Assembly: GCF_030035675.1 (NCBI RefSeq)
Contig: NC_084489.1
Coordinates: 73,592,270-73,656,269, forward strand
Direction of reading: 5' to 3'
DNA from: Rhineura floridana
Taxonomy: Eukaryota > Chordata > Lepidosauria > Squamata > Rhineuridae
DNA length: 64,000 nucleotides
Under the pieces are notes generated by a model. The model ran no database searches. It was not told the origin of the DNA and saw only the letters and a list, made by a program, of their open reading frames with translations. The position numbers and the translations under genes were made by a program. The first letter of the stretch is position 1; every line of letters starts with the position of its first letter. Positions 36,386-49,120 of the stretch are shown piece by piece.

Positions 36386-38690
36386 GACATCCTCTGGAAA
36401 TGGACTTGCCTGAGTTCAGGAAAAGTAAAATTAACCAAACCATCTGGAAATTTTTGAATGTATGGTTTTCCTCTATCAGTTAAATGTGCTTTCTTAAAAA
36501 ATCCTCTCGAGTTTAACATCCACGTTGAGAGTGACCAAAGAGCACATAGAACTAAAATAAGATCAGAGTATCTTATAAATATCTGGAGACCTATTTCTTG
36601 CAGTTCTGTAACCTGAAGTAACATATTATCTGGAGAGTTTTTTTAAATGGTTAATTATAGCATTCTGGACTTGGACCTCAATTAAAGGAAATTTGACTTC
36701 TGGATGAGTTAGAACTAATGGAGTACCAGGGCAGAATTAATAATCTTTTTTTAAAAAAAAATATTATGTAGCTATTATCAATCTGGGAAATTGGAATTTT
36801 CCCAGCTGCATACAGGAATAGTCAGAAGTAAGCCACTATCTTGCCTCAAAACAGTTTTAAAAGCAGGTTGACTGAAAAAGACAACTTTTGTTCAGTAAAA
36901 TTTGAATATTGCTCCCACCGTTCTGGAGACTGAAACCTTTGTTAGATCTATATATGAGTCTTCCAAGAAAGTGTCTTAAAAATCAGTTCCTAAATTATTA
37001 AATTCACAACATTGATCCATCAGTAGCTTATCTATATTAACCATCTGATTTTCTGATTACCATACTCTTGGTTTTAGAGTCATTAATATTTAGATTTTCA
37101 TCTTTACAATATTCACCAAACCTAGACAATTGCCTGTTTAGACCTCAACAAGTAAGCCCCTCCCCCCAACCTTTTGTACTCTGCAACAAATCATTGATGC
37201 AAAAACAATGCATTAGCAGTGGTTTTATACCGGATCGTCTGTACATCATTCTGCTTTATTGGTTGTTGTGCAATGTTCTCTCTGAAGTCACTGAAGTATT
37301 GCCATCTGGAGGAGCACTCTTGCACTACGGTGCAACACAAGTGGGACAAAAAAAACCCACAACATCTGTGGTATGAAAAGTTACAGGATTTCAGCAGAAA
37401 GTTACAGGGCATGTTCCAAATGGAAATGAAACAGTGTCTGCCCCAAAACCTTTGCAAGTGAAAACAGTATTGAAAGTAGGATTTCATATAACGGCCCCAA
37501 ATGACCACAAATTATGATGAATTCACAATAAAAAGGACATCTCTGGAGAGGCCTTTAGAGGCTAAAGAACCAAAACATCTGCATACAAAAGAATACAAGT
37601 CTTAGGGGGGAAAGAATTCTGGTTGAGACAGCCTTTGAATCATATCATTGGAAAGCAGGCTAAAGATCAGGAGAGTTAAAATACAACCTTGCTAACATCT
37701 TGACAGCCATATATTTTATTCAAGCTTTCTTTAAAATGTGCATTGTTCCATGGTTCTATATTAAAATTGCTAGGATAGATTGGAATAATTGCATATAAAC
37801 TTGAAATTGTGTTGAAAGTGTGTATACTGGTGATCCCACATTTGATAACCACTCCCTGATTATATGGTGATGTTAAGGGATGCCTACAAGATTCACATTA
37901 TGAGCCAACTGGCGCAACTAAAACTCAGCGCTGGCTGCAATAGTTCAAGGCCATTACAATAAAATACACAGTGACAAGGACAATATGTTGCTCCATTGCA
38001 TGGGTTTCAACCTGTAGTGATATAATGGTTCCTGCCTCCTTTGTCTGTCATTAAAAATTAACTCCATTCCAGTGTGTGTTCTATGTAAACTGGGCTGTTG
38101 TAGATTCAAAAACCGATATCAGCCCCTGTAACTTAATTTTTTTTAAACTGTTCTGTAGCAATTCTCAAACTGGGAAAATGAAATTATTCCAGCTTCATAC
38201 TGGAATATGCAACACCTTTTGTTGTGGGCTTACTACCTACTGGGAAAATGGCTGCACTACATTACAGGTTTGCCTTAAAACAATAGCCCGCTTCAGGTGT
38301 TTGTGATAAGTGTTCAGGAAGCATGCAAGTACTACCACTCTAGCTCTGCCCCCTCTAACCGCAGTCATCACCTTCCATACTGCCCTAGAATCTTCTCAGT
38401 GATGGACAATTAAGAAATACTTTAAATAAATGAAATAATATTTGTAAGTAAAAAGCAAATATTGCAAAAATGTCATATGTCTCTAGTACTCTCCCTCAAA
38501 GGGAAGCCAGACCCAGACAGCCTGACCCCTGCACCCTGTCACTACTAGGGAATCACATTTATGGAAGTATTTCTTTATTTAGACAATTTATATACAATTG
38601 CAATAAAGATAAAATCAGTTGAAAACTAACTATAACATCAGAAAATACTTTAAATGCCTGCCAGAATTTTTAAAAAGTCTTCAGTAGGTG
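36386..38690. other. intergenic DNA, unassigned
   Basis: About 2.3 kb without a recognised gene. Overlapping open frames near 37190-37508 on both strands show no domain. The sequence may belong to a diverged DNA element. Confidence 0.35.
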
Positions 38691-38921
38691 TCAGGCATTC
38701 AACAGTGGGGGGACCTGTCTGATTGCTGGAAAGGAGTTCCACAAAATTAGGCCCACAATACTGAACCTACAGCTCCTGGTGGATTTGATCGGTACAGCCA
38801 AGCCATGGGGGACCACTAACACCAACTCCCTTGGTGATTGATTGGACAAGGATATAAGGAATGAGGCTGTTCTTAAGGTATTCCAGACCCAGATCATTAA
38901 GGGCATTGTAAATTTACACAA
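38691..38921 (-). mobile_element. L2/CR1-type LINE ORF2 C-terminal fragment
   Basis: The minus-strand frame includes VGLILWNSFPAIRQVPPLLN, the 'LWNSLP..IRQA.. L' motif that ends ORF2 of L2/CR1 LINEs. It is a truncated fragment. Confidence 0.65.
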
Positions 38922-40389
38922 GAACCTTGAACCTGCCCTGCTAGCATTGCAGCAGACAGCGCAAACTTTTAAGGACTGGAGTTATGTGCCAGCAATAGTA
39001 CGTAGCAAAATCTCAAACAGTTAGTTTCATCATATGTAGCAAGCTGGAAACAGCTGTGCCTTGTTGAACACATGCATAATGATCTTTGAGGACCACAACA
39101 CCACATCCAGCCACCAGGCTTCCAAGAGTTTGCGAGGGCTTCTGTCAAAGCCTTTACTCACAGTACCTCTCTTTTTACATACCAAACAAGAGATCATCTC
39201 CACCACAAGGCCAACAAAAAAAAGGCTGCCAAGGCCTGAATTCAGGCTCAAGAACAATTGTTCATAACTGATTATACTGCATAGCAGGAAAAAATCATTC
39301 ACACGGGGAGCGGAACGTCGCAGTAAAGACACAGCTTTTGTCATTGCGATAGATTTGCAAGGTTCACACTTCCTACCTTCAAATCCGCTGTTTTCCTTTC
39401 ACACAAGCAGTGTTCCTCTGGAAAGGTTTAGTATCGCTGTTTCCTTGTGGCCCAATCCCTAATTTACATGCTTATGGAGTAGGATATTGCTAATGGAGAA
39501 GGGTGGTTTTTTCCCCATTGTTTCTTGTTGGGTGGGTCTACTCTAAGCAGGACTAACACTGGATACAACCCTGACAAAGCAGAAATCAGGATCAAATTAT
39601 TTTCTTACATGCTTTAAGTTTTGCCTTCTTTAATAAGGACAAAACTAGACAAGACATTGAGAGATCTGTGATAAGACCTTGCTCTCTTTCTTTAAAGCAA
39701 CTGTGGTGAGAGGGTGAGCCATCTGCAAGAGGACCAGGGGGGAAGAGGGTTTAACTCTTTTCCCCTGCATTCCTCCCACCCTATAGCTGGCATTTGCCCC
39801 AGTAGGGGAAACATATAGATACTACCCATACGTTTTCCCAGATGGGTCATAAGAGGAGTTCCATCAGGAATATGGCCCCAGAATAAAGGGCTGATGTGCA
39901 CACACCCAGCATCACAGATGTGATCCAAATTGCATCAACTCAAACCAGTTCCAAGAAGTTGTGGCAGATGCGCACTGGGCACCCCACTGTGGACTACAGT
40001 AGATGTGGATGAGGCATCAAGATTTCTACGCAGGCAAACAACTTTACCCTCAAAGCGCCTTGTAAACAATTCACAGTGGTCCTCCAAAGGGTCTAAAACT
40101 CCATTTCCTGGAGTTGATGTCAACTGTTGCTGCCTCCTCCTCCTTTATCCATGTTCTTGACCTCTGGATCCTTTTTCCCTCCACTCCATTCTTCACCACC
40201 ACTATCCATTTTTTAAAATAATTGTTTTCTCCACTCCACCCCGTCTCACTCTCTGCCTCCTCCCTCGTTGCCTCCTGCCCATCCACAGAGCATGAGGAAA
40301 GAGTGATGCTGCACAGAAGCCCAGTTTGAGGCACATGATTTTCATCCACAAATCAGAGGAGCAGAAGACTTCCGCTGCTCACCCCCCCT
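38922..40389. other. intergenic DNA, unassigned
   Basis: No repeat or gene recognised. Confidence 0.35.
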
Positions 40390-40560
40390 CCCCAAGTAAT
40401 GCCCAAAAGTAATTCTGGAAACGTTACAATTACTCCACAAAAGTAGTAAAATTACTCCTAGTTTCTATTATAATCAAAATGTAAAGGAATTACCCACTCG
40501 TTACTCAAAAAAGTAATGAATTACAAGTAATTTGTTACTTGTAATTAGTTACTTCCAAGT
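40390..40560. repeat. AT-rich repeat of 'agtaat/attact' motifs
   Basis: Recurrent 'aaagtaat' and 'attactc' units, partly inverted ('gaattacaagtaatttgtta'). It resembles the subterminal region of a DNA transposon, with no ends found. Confidence 0.35.
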
Positions 40561-40614
40561 TCTGAGCTTAATGAACCTAATCATAACTAAACTCACATAC
40601 ACACTCAGCATATG

Positions 40615-40635
40615 AACACACACACACACACAGGA
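40615..40635. repeat. (CA)n microsatellite
   Basis: About ten CA units. Confidence 0.8.
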
Positions 40636-41699
40636 GCAAGCACACAAGGCATAAGAAGAGATGGGGGGAGTTACATTCAGCACAACCAAGGAAGGCACAC
40701 TAGCTTGCCAGCTCTGGGCTTACTTTGCAGACTAGGCCTCAGTCATGCACAGCTGGGCAGGGAGGACCAGAGTATGGCTTCTGAAATGCAGTCACACATA
40801 CAGATGTGAAGGCTACAATCTGTAGGAAAAGGACCTCCAGAAGACAGGATAGAGAGCAAGATATACCTTTCCCAGCCCTGATGGGCAATCTAGAAATTGA
40901 ACTGTAGCAGGTTGAAACTCCTGGGTCATGCAGGAAAACTACAAATACAGCAGACAGGCACTAAAATGGCTTCTTGGATCTTTTCTTTGGCTAGCAAAGG
41001 TTCAGAGCAACACAGGAACCCTGAAAAGAGCTTTTGAAACAGCTTCAGCAAGCAGGGACCTCTGCTTCAGCAGGCAGGGGTCCAGAGATAGTGAAGGAAA
41101 AAGCAGGGGAGTCAGATCCCTGGGTTCTAGCTGGCTAAGGGATTCAGCAGGCAATTTCAGGTACAGTAATATTCAGCAGAGTGGGTGACCAAGCCCCAGA
41201 GCAGCGATTCAGCAGGTGATTTCATAGTGGAACTGGGCAACCAGAACCTAGAACATGGCTCTAGGAGTCCAGTTTTTATACCTTTCTGGACAAAAGCCCC
41301 AAAGGAGAATTCAGAATTTATTGGATCCTTCCTTAATTTCCACATCTCTTTTGAGTCATATGGTCAGGGTAATGGGCTTTTCTTTTGAGAAGACAGGTGG
41401 TGGCATTCACTTTTCAGCTAGCTTGACAAGATTTGAACAATGGGCTCCTCTCTTGAGGGCCAAACCTTTGCAATGACTTTTGGGGAATTGCACTGATTGG
41501 ATTGCCAAAGGCCATGTCCTGTGCATATGACTGGCAACATCCTCTCGGTTGAAATGACAGACTTGACTCATTCTGCTATTTTTTCCATCAGGTCTCAAGG
41601 TCTCAGCCTCTTTGCAAAATGAACCAAACTGAAGCCATTTTAAAAATCGTATAGACCATGTTGGGGTCAAGTGTCTCTCAGGTTCATAGGCTCGTAGCC
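40636..41699. other. intergenic DNA, unassigned
   Basis: Two near-copies of 'gattcagcaggcaatttcag' (41140 and about 41207) lie 65 bp apart. Otherwise nothing recognisable. It may be an old retroposon. Confidence 0.35.
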
Positions 41700-41772
41700 A
41701 GCCTGCCAACAGACTACAATTCAAGTTGGAAGTTGTGGTCCAGAACATCTAGAGACCACCAGTTTGGGGAAG
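41700..41772. mobile_element. MITE remnant next to a second MITE
   Basis: 'ggaagttgtggtccagaaca' and 'tctagagaccaccagtttgg' are a right arm of the palindromic family. Its end abuts the target of the MITE at 41781. Confidence 0.5.
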
Positions 41773-41780
41773 GCTACACC

Positions 41781-41896
41781 CAGAGCTTGGAAAAGTGAAT
41801 TTTTTGAACTACAACTCCCATCAGCCCAATCCAGTGGCCATGCTGGCTGGGGCTGATGGGAATTGTAGTTCAAAAAAGTAACTTTTCCAAGCTCTG
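41781..41896. mobile_element. palindromic hAT-type MITE ('cagagcttgg' family) with perfect 8-bp TSD
   Basis: 116 bp with termini CAGAGCTTGGAAAAGT and ACTTTTCCAAGCTCTG. The exact duplication GCTACACC occurs at 41773-41780 and 41897-41904. The core is the same 'ctacaactcccatcagccc' palindrome as in the CAGGGG-ended family. Confidence 0.93.
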
Positions 41897-41904
41897 GCTA
41901 CACC

Positions 41905-42849
41905 ATATGCTTAACCCAAACAAAAAGGTCTCAGGGCCTGCTTCAAGCTCAAACATTATAGGCTCATCTATACAGTGGTTTAGTGTATGTTTGGTGCTAC
42001 TCACATCCCCTTTTAATTCACATGGTTCATATGATGTTACTGGCAAACAGAAGCTATCAAGCAATTTTCCCCCTATAAATTCATACTAACCCAGTCCTCG
42101 GATAATATGAAAAGGGAAGGAAAAAACGTCTTCACTCCATATCTCTAGTGCTTGCAGACACTTTGCTCTGATGCTTTTAGGCAGTTGTGTCAATCGTTCC
42201 CCTCTCCATGCCCACTCCCTCCTCCTCCCTTCTTTCATTTCATTTCCTGTGGGCTGACAAACAACTCCCGGCTGCTCTCCCCCATTCTGCTGGCCTTTTT
42301 TATGTTGGTGCAAATGGTGCCTTATTTTTCTTTCCCCCCCAACTTGTGTGTAAAAGCAAAGCACTGCTCAAACAAAGATTTGTATTTCAGCTGTATTGTA
42401 TCAGTGAAAATACAAATAATTGCATTTCCGGTTTGTTGTTAAACGAAACTAACTGGTAGAACAAACTGAGCATGCTTGGTTTCCAAGTAACCAGAGGAAG
42501 TGGAAATGTTAAATTAGCATGGTCATTAGGAAACTGGGCAATTGATCTTTCCCCTCAGTGTGAATAGAAAACACTGTGTTTGCAGCTGGCATTGAGCCCT
42601 TACTGTGGACAGTGCAAATAGAAAATGGAGGTAAAAACAGCATCTTTGGTATGAAATAATGCTCCCATGTGGATAAGCCCTATGAGAGACAAGTTCTGAT
42701 TCATTTACCACATGTCTTTACAGCAACTTGTGGAAAGGAGACATTTCTGATAACACTCAATAAAAACACAGGAGAGGATTGCATTTCTCAACTGAGAATT
42801 AAAAGTTTTTTTAAGAAAATCAGAAAGCCGAAGCATAGTATTATTTAAT
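41905..42849. other. intergenic DNA, unassigned
   Basis: No gene or repeat recognised. Confidence 0.35.
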
Positions 42850-43005
42850 ACTGTTCTGTTTGGGCTACTTGTTCTGGGCTGGTTTTTATTTTTTTAGATT
42901 GTAGTTAGCATTTACATTGTTTTATTCTATCTGTTTACTGACTAAACTGCTTTGTGAGGCAATTTGGCCTGAAAAGTGGTATAGAAGCTTTTCAAATAAT
43001 GAGCT
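42850..43005 (+). mobile_element. LINE 3' tail, diverged
   Basis: T-rich 'tttttatttttttagattg' then 'gaggcaatttggcctgaa', 'gtggtatagaagctttt'. This resembles the '...gcggtatagaaat' LINE end. Confidence 0.4.
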
Positions 43006-43393
43006 TTTAAAAATCTACTATATATTTTAGAAAGTTATTTGTTCCCTAAGCTTTTGGATACCTCTTAAGATATCATCACCAGATCTGGCATGATGGTTCC
43101 CGAGATCCCAAGATCAAAGCATGGGTTTTCATCTATGTTTGGATACAGTTGGACACCATTTTGAATCAAGATGGCAGACTGAACCTTTCAGAACTGCGCA
43201 GATTTTAGCCACCAGTTTCAAAACTGCAGTGACATTCCCAAGCAACACTGGGTATGAGGCTTGTAGTAAAGAAATAAAAGGAATGGTTTCAGTAACCAGC
43301 TCAAAAGCAAACAAACAAAAATACTGGAAGGGGTGGGGAAGAGAAATAAATTGTTCAGGGTCAATAACTGATATTTTCATTCCAAATAAAAAT

Positions 43394-43446
43394 ATCTCTC
43401 TCTCTCTCTCTTACTCACACACACACACACACAAACACACACACAG
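43394..43446. repeat. compound (TC)n/(AC)n microsatellite
   Basis: (TC)10 followed by (AC)n with small interruptions. Polymorphism is likely. Confidence 0.9.
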
Positions 43447-44149
43447 AGGTAACAAGTGTCTACAATGTTATAGTTGTTTGCTACATTGTCAAGAATCAGA
43501 AGATGGTGCTTTTGAGTCATTATCCCCACACACACAACCCACACACCCCACTCACACCCCTGGTTGCTGAAGGTGACATCTGCATTAAACACTACAGCAT
43601 TATACAACCTGCTTTATCCAATGCTGCTTTAGTAGTGGTCAACAGACCAGAGTGATGAGCTAAGGGCCACCTCATATCAATCTGCAGAATCAAGTGATAA
43701 AGTTTTTCCTGTAATCTGTTATTTCAAACTGCAGATGGTGGTTTGAAGTCTGAATCACATATGCGAATGCTTCTCCATTGGAAGGGCAGGCAATCACTGC
43801 ACATAGAAAACCAGCATGTTAGGAAATATTGCAGGAGTCAGAGACTTTCCTTCTTTTTCCTATGACGCCTACACTGGAACCTCACAGAAGCTTCTTCTGT
43901 GCCCCTTTTGGTTCTTCTTTTCCTGTTTCCAAGCCCAAGCCTTGCCTGTTGCTCAATGGCACCTGCCTCATTTCTCATGAGATAAGTTTTATGAGAAACA
44001 TTCAGCAAGAGATATGCTTCCTGCTGTGTAGCTAGGGCAAGATGCTGCTGCTTTCTTTCTTTCTTTTTCACAGTGCAAGATTACAGGATTACAGTTTCAT
44101 CAGGGAGAAACAGAATTATGTTTTGGGAGGACAGCTGTTAAAACAAAAA
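43447..44149. other. intergenic DNA, unassigned
   Basis: No repeat or gene recognised. Confidence 0.35.
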
Positions 44150-45140
44150 GGGATTGCGAAGAGCTCCAAAAAAACCTCTCCAAACGGAGTGAATGGGCGG
44201 AAAAATGGCAAATGCAATTCAATATAAATAAGTGTAAAATTATGCATATTGGAGCAAACAATCTGAATTTCACATATACGCTCATGGGGTCTGAACTGGC
44301 GGTGACCGACCAGGAGAGAGACCTCGGGGTTGTAGTGGACATCACGATTAAAATGTCGACCCAGCGTGCGGCAGCTGTGAAAAAGGCAAATTCCATGCTA
44401 GCGATAATTAGGAAAGGTATTGGAAATAAAACAGCCGATATCATAATGCCGTTGTATATTCTATGGTGCAGCCGCATTTGGAATACTGTGTACAGTTCTG
44501 GTGGCCTCATCTCAAAAAGGATATTATAGAGTTGGAAAAGGTTCAGAAGAGGGCAACCAGAATGATCAAAGGGATGGAGCGACTCCCTTACGAGGAAAGG
44601 TTGCAGCATTTGGGGCTTTTTAGTTTAGAGAAAAGGCGGGTCAGAGGAGACATGATAGAAGTGTATAAAATTATGCATGGCATTGAGAAAGTGGATAGAG
44701 AAAAGTTCTTCTCCCTCTCTCATAATACTAGAACTCGTGGACATTCAAAGAAGCTGAATGTTGGAAGATTCAGGACAGACAAAAGGAAGTACTTCTTTAC
44801 TCAGCGTATATTTAAACTATGGAATTTGCTCCCACAAGATGCAGTAATGGCCACCAGCGTGGATGGCTTTAAAAGAAGATTAGACAAATTCATGGAGGAC
44901 AGGGCCATCAATGGCTACTAGCCGTGATGGCTGTGCTGTGCCACCCTAGTCAGAGGCAGCATGCTTCTGAAAACCAGTTGCCGGAAGCCTCAGGAGGGGA
45001 GAGTGTTCTTGCACTCGGGGCCTGCTTGCGGGCTTCCCCCAGGCACCTGGTTGACCACTGTGAGAACAGGATGCTGGACTAGATGGGCCACTGGCCTGAT
45101 CCAGCAGGCTCTTCTTATGTTCTTATGTTCTTACGAGCAA
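44150..45140 (+). mobile_element. L2/CR1-clade LINE, 3' kilobase (best copy)
   Basis: Frames at 44212-44529 and 44463-44921 encode the ORF2 C-terminus. The first has SEWAEKWQMQFN-type upstream residues and ERDLGVVVDITIKMS. The second has HLEYCVQFWWPHL, VQKRATRMIKGMERLPYEER and LGLFSLEKRR, and ends FMEDRAINGY. One frameshift near 44470-44525 separates them. The 3' UTR follows ('gctggactagatgggccact') with a (ttcttatg)n tail at 45107-45133. A second truncated copy lies at 62600. Confidence 0.85.
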
Positions 45141-46299
45141 ATGTCTTAATGCTTAGTGTAGATTAGGGAGAACCTGATGAAACAGCAGGTTGCATTCCGA
45201 GCTACCACAGCTGCCCCTCTTGCTACAAGATTGCTCACCACCTCAGCAAAATTGTCTGGGTCACCAACATGGTACCTGTGTGGGCACAGTGGCACCCTTG
45301 AAGACTTCCCCTGGTGCCCAGAAAGAATCTGAGCCCCACTACCACTTACTGCCCTCTTCATCATGAGGTAGTGATGGTATTTACCTTCCCTCCGCTGAAA
45401 AGTACAGAGCTGAAGAAGGAAGCTGGAAGCGTTATGTTCTCTCCCACTTTCTCTTTCTGCTCCATGAGCTTTTCAAGGCTCACATGAGCAGCTTAACAGA
45501 AACTGAAGTGACTGAGAGGGTAAGAAAGAAAGGGGGCAATTTGGGAGACTGAGGGGAAAGAAAACAGAGTGACCACGGAGAGTTGAGGGAGGGGGACAAA
45601 ATGGGGTGTTGCAGGAGTCGGGACAGAGAAAAGTAGGAGTGTGCATCAGCGTCATGCACACCCATGATCCAATAAAACTGGTCCTCTTGCAATAGGATTT
45701 TTTTTTCATGTGTTCCACCCCCAACCACCATCAAATCAAGATCACATTGGTCTCCAGTGACTGAAACAGATCCACAGATACTGTGCTTTCCAATGTTGCC
45801 ATGGCACAAGAACATAGATTTGCAGCATAGGTTCTTATGGATCCTCAATTTTTACAAGGGATCTCCTCAGTGTCCTGTGATTTTTTTGGTGGTTTTTGTT
45901 GTCAGGTATTTGCAGATCCATGCCTTGAAGCAATAATTCTGTGCTGCTGGCAAGCATCAGATCTGTGATATTTACTGTGCAGTCAACTAATGTAAGCTTT
46001 ATTTTGATGGTGGGTATTGAGGGGGGCTGTATAAACTCATGCAAATGCAACAGGATCAGCTTAAATTCTATTGGATCTGACTTTCTTAACCAAACCCCAT
46101 AGAAAGCAAAGTCTCTTTCTCTCTCTCTGAAGGGGAGTGACCAGCATGGTACTCTCAGAATTCCAGATGGGCTCACAGGCCTCTAAAAAGGTTGGCCAGG
46201 AGGACCTGAACAGGCGACAGAGCTGTCATGAGGAGTTGGTACCTCAGTGCCCTGGCAGGCTCCCCACCCAGGGCCTGCATGCCAGTGGTGCTGCAGCCA
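45141..46299. other. intergenic DNA, unassigned
   Basis: No gene recognised. TC-rich run near 46109-46130. Confidence 0.35.
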
Positions 46300-46575
46300 G
46301 ATGCAAGAATGCGTGGAACAATATGATTCTTTATCATAGGTTAAATTCCAGCCATGCAAAATGTCAGAGGCATGCAAAAGTCAGAGGTTTCTGCATGCAC
46401 ACCTCCAACCTCCTGCCAGGCAAGCAGGGGGCATTATCACAGCTCAAGGACTCATTCCAGCCAAGCAAAAGCACTCAAGGAGGGTTTGGCCTTTGAGAGA
46501 GTTCTGAGGGCCAAATGGGAAGGCCTGGAAGGCCATATTTGGCCTCTGGGCCTGAGGTTCCCCACCCCTAGCCAA
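46300..46575 (+). mobile_element. family X repeat (probable non-autonomous hAT)
   Basis: Shares ordered blocks with 27545-27950 ('ttccagccatgcaaaatgtc', 'caagcaaaagcactcaagga') and ends 'gcctgaggttccccacccct', a hAT-like terminus. It looks internally shortened. Confidence 0.6.
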
Positions 46576-46767
46576 GAGGATGTGGAGAAGCTGGATGAAG
46601 TGGGAAGCCTCTAGTCTGATGGAACCAGAAGTGGTCACATGCTGAAGCCAGGGTAGGTGCTGCTCTGTTGACCAATCAGAAGACACTGACCAAGCGGAGG
46701 GCAATGCTTTGAAGAGGGCATCTGAAGAATGAAGTCAAAGAGAGTTGCTAAAAGGTTACGTTCTAGG

Positions 46768-46895
46768 GCAGAGATGAGGAACCTGTGGCCCTTCTGATGT
46801 TGTTGGAATACAATGTCTCTGTCCATTGGCCACACTAGCTCAGGCTGATGGAAGCTGGAGTAACATCTGGAAGGGCACAGGTTCCCCATCCCTGT
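46768..46895. mobile_element. palindromic hAT-type MITE
   Basis: Termini 'gcagagatgaggaacctgtg' and 'cacaggttccccatccctg'. The flanks gttctagg/ttcctagg are nearly the same and may be an 8-bp duplication. Confidence 0.75.
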
Positions 46896-47490
46896 TCCTA
46901 GGGCTACTTAGACAAATTACATGTTTAACCAAGGACAGATGACAGACCCCTGAGAGCCCCTTTTTTAAATAAACAAAAAAACCCAATGTGAAATTGTTGA
47001 TCTTCTAACAAATATATGCAATTTATCACTAAAACCTAACTTCTTATGGAAGATTGGATGATGGCCAAAATAACATAATTTTTTAAGGGGGGGGCAGAGG
47101 AGAGCCAGGGAAGTACAGGCCTGTTACCCTGTTATTTGTCCTGGATAAGCTGATAGAAAAGAGTTGATAAAGCTGCAATTATTAAAACTCCAATTATTAA
47201 AAATATAAAAGAACCTTGTTCCTTTGTGCAAACTGAGTTGCTCACATATTGCTTGGGGCTATACTGAACTGCTGATGCTTTACCAGCCTGCTTCTTTGTG
47301 ATTTTCTTGGAGTTTTCCTAATCCCGATATAGGTTTCTTGATATTTATAAAATCCCACTTTTTCCTTTAAAAAGCTTACTCTTTGGTTTTCAACTGGTGA
47401 GTTGCATATTGACCTATGGTGGTTGCAACAACAGTTATTAGTACTATGCAAATAGATGGTGAAAGGGTAGGTTCCAGGTCTGAAAACACT
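46896..47490. other. intergenic DNA, unassigned
   Basis: No repeat or gene recognised. Confidence 0.35.
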
Positions 47491-48034
47491 AAGGGCTCCA
47501 GACGACTGTATAATGTGACATGATCTCTTTGTGTATTCATTATTTTTCGGTCATCCATATGACATTGAGCGCTTTTCTGCATATTCGTGCGGTTAAATCC
47601 GCTTTGGCATTACCACAAAAAATGCAATTTGCTTTTTTAAATCGGGAATCATCCGCTGCAACATTAGGGGCTCAGATGCAATACCGCGGACTTTAGAGTA
47701 GGAGGCATTCCATGGGCGGTCATTGGGCGTTTCCCCATACCCCTTGCCGCATCCCCAGCCAATCACATATTTCCACTCTTGCGCATGTGCGCGAATGTCT
47801 GGGGAAAGCCCGGGAAAACGGAACCAATCAGAGCAATGGTGTGGTGTTGGGGAGGCCTCGGCAATTTCTACTGCGCAGATGCAAAAAACCACATTTGCAC
47901 AGAAGCTCAACAGCCATTAATCTTTAGCCAGCTCACGGTGGCTCTTCCCTTATGCTGCCGCCACCGCCTACACAAAGAGCAAGAGGCAGGCAGAGAGAGA
48001 GAGAGAATGGGGAGGAGCTGTTCTGGAGAAATAA

Positions 48035-48155
48035 GTGGAATTGCCAGCCTTGTGTATCTCCAGAAACATTAATATGTATAAAGGCAGAAAAGCATACAGT
48101 TGGTTTTGCGAAATATCGCAAATACAACCAAAAAACAGGAATTATTGGCATATAA
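48035..48155 (+). repeat. direct repeat, left copy
   Basis: It starts 'attgccagccttgtgtatct' and ends 'ggaattattggcatataagt'. It pairs with 49000-49120, about 965 bp away, with clear but imperfect identity, including the 'atatcgcaaatacaa' block. Confidence 0.75.
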
Positions 48156-48999
48156 GTGGTTTGCTAGATGGCCACCCGCAACCATCTAAGGAGGCTCTGG
48201 AAGGAGAGCGGAGGAAGGGGGCCGCTGGTGGTGAGGGCCAGCTGGGGAGAGAGCGGGCAGTGATGCCAGGCCACCCCCACGCAGGGGGAGACCCCAGGGA
48301 GGCTCCCAGGCAACCCCTTTCCTCGCAGGAGCCTCTCTCCCACAGGCTGCATGAAGGGAGAGCTGAGCGACGAGGAAAGGGGGCTGCCGAATCAGCTGTG
48401 GGGCGCTCTGACGGCTCAGCTGACGGCTCAGCTGTCAGCCCAGCTGATTGGTGGCTTGGTGAAGGGGGGGGAACGGCTGCCTAACATGGAGCAGCCAGAG
48501 CAGAGAGAGAGAGAGCAAAGGAAAGAAGCAGGAGGTTGCAGTGCAAGCCTGGCTGTTGGGGAGGAGGGGGAGGGGGAGATGGGTGGTGGCGAGGGCTCTC
48601 GGAGGGATGCCCCATCCCCTGCGAAGCCCCAGGAGTCCTTGGCCCCCTCCTCGGGAGAGCTGGAGATAGTTTTTGCTGTCCCCTCGCTCCAGCCGCTGGT
48701 ATGGCAAAGTTGTGGGCTAGAGCGCCCTGGAAGCCCAGGGGTGGATCAGAGAGAAGCCAGCCAGAGTGGGGAAAAGGGGAGGAGAGCTCAGGCAGCCTGG
48801 CAGCAGCTGGCAGGGGGTGCTGCCAGGCAAGGCACCGAGCAAAAAGGGCAGCAGGCAATGGAGAAGGAAGGGATGCCAGGTGCCCAGGCGCCCCTTCCCC
48901 CTCTCCAGAGTGCATTCAGCATCCTTTGGCTAGGAACCCCTGGCTCCAGGCCAGGATTTCATTTTTGCCTGCAGCCTTCTGCTCTCTCTGCTGATTGAG
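48156..48999. other. G+C-rich segment between direct repeats
   Basis: Purine-rich with long open frames on both strands (for example 48351-48998 on +). The encoded Gly/Gln/Glu-rich low-complexity strings have no domain, so coding is not supported. Confidence 0.4.
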
Positions 49000-49120
49000 A
49001 CTTGCCAGCCCTGTCTATCTCCAAAATGTTTACTATGCATAAAGGCAAAAACACATACATTCATTTTTGCGTTATATCGCAAATACAAGCACACAAAAAT
49101 ACAGGAATTAGTGGCATATA
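49000..49120 (+). repeat. direct repeat, right copy
   Basis: Partner of 48035-48155: 'cttgccagccctgtctatct' to 'ggaattagtggcatataagc'. Confidence 0.75.

Noticed and set aside
44212-44921. Host protein-coding exons
   Set aside because: Content and the 3' tail identify an L2/CR1-type LINE.
48351-48998. 215-codon open frame
   Set aside because: G+C-rich, low-complexity product with Gln/Gly/Glu strings. Overlapping long frames lie on the other strand, and there are no domain or splice signals. It lies inside a candidate mobile element.
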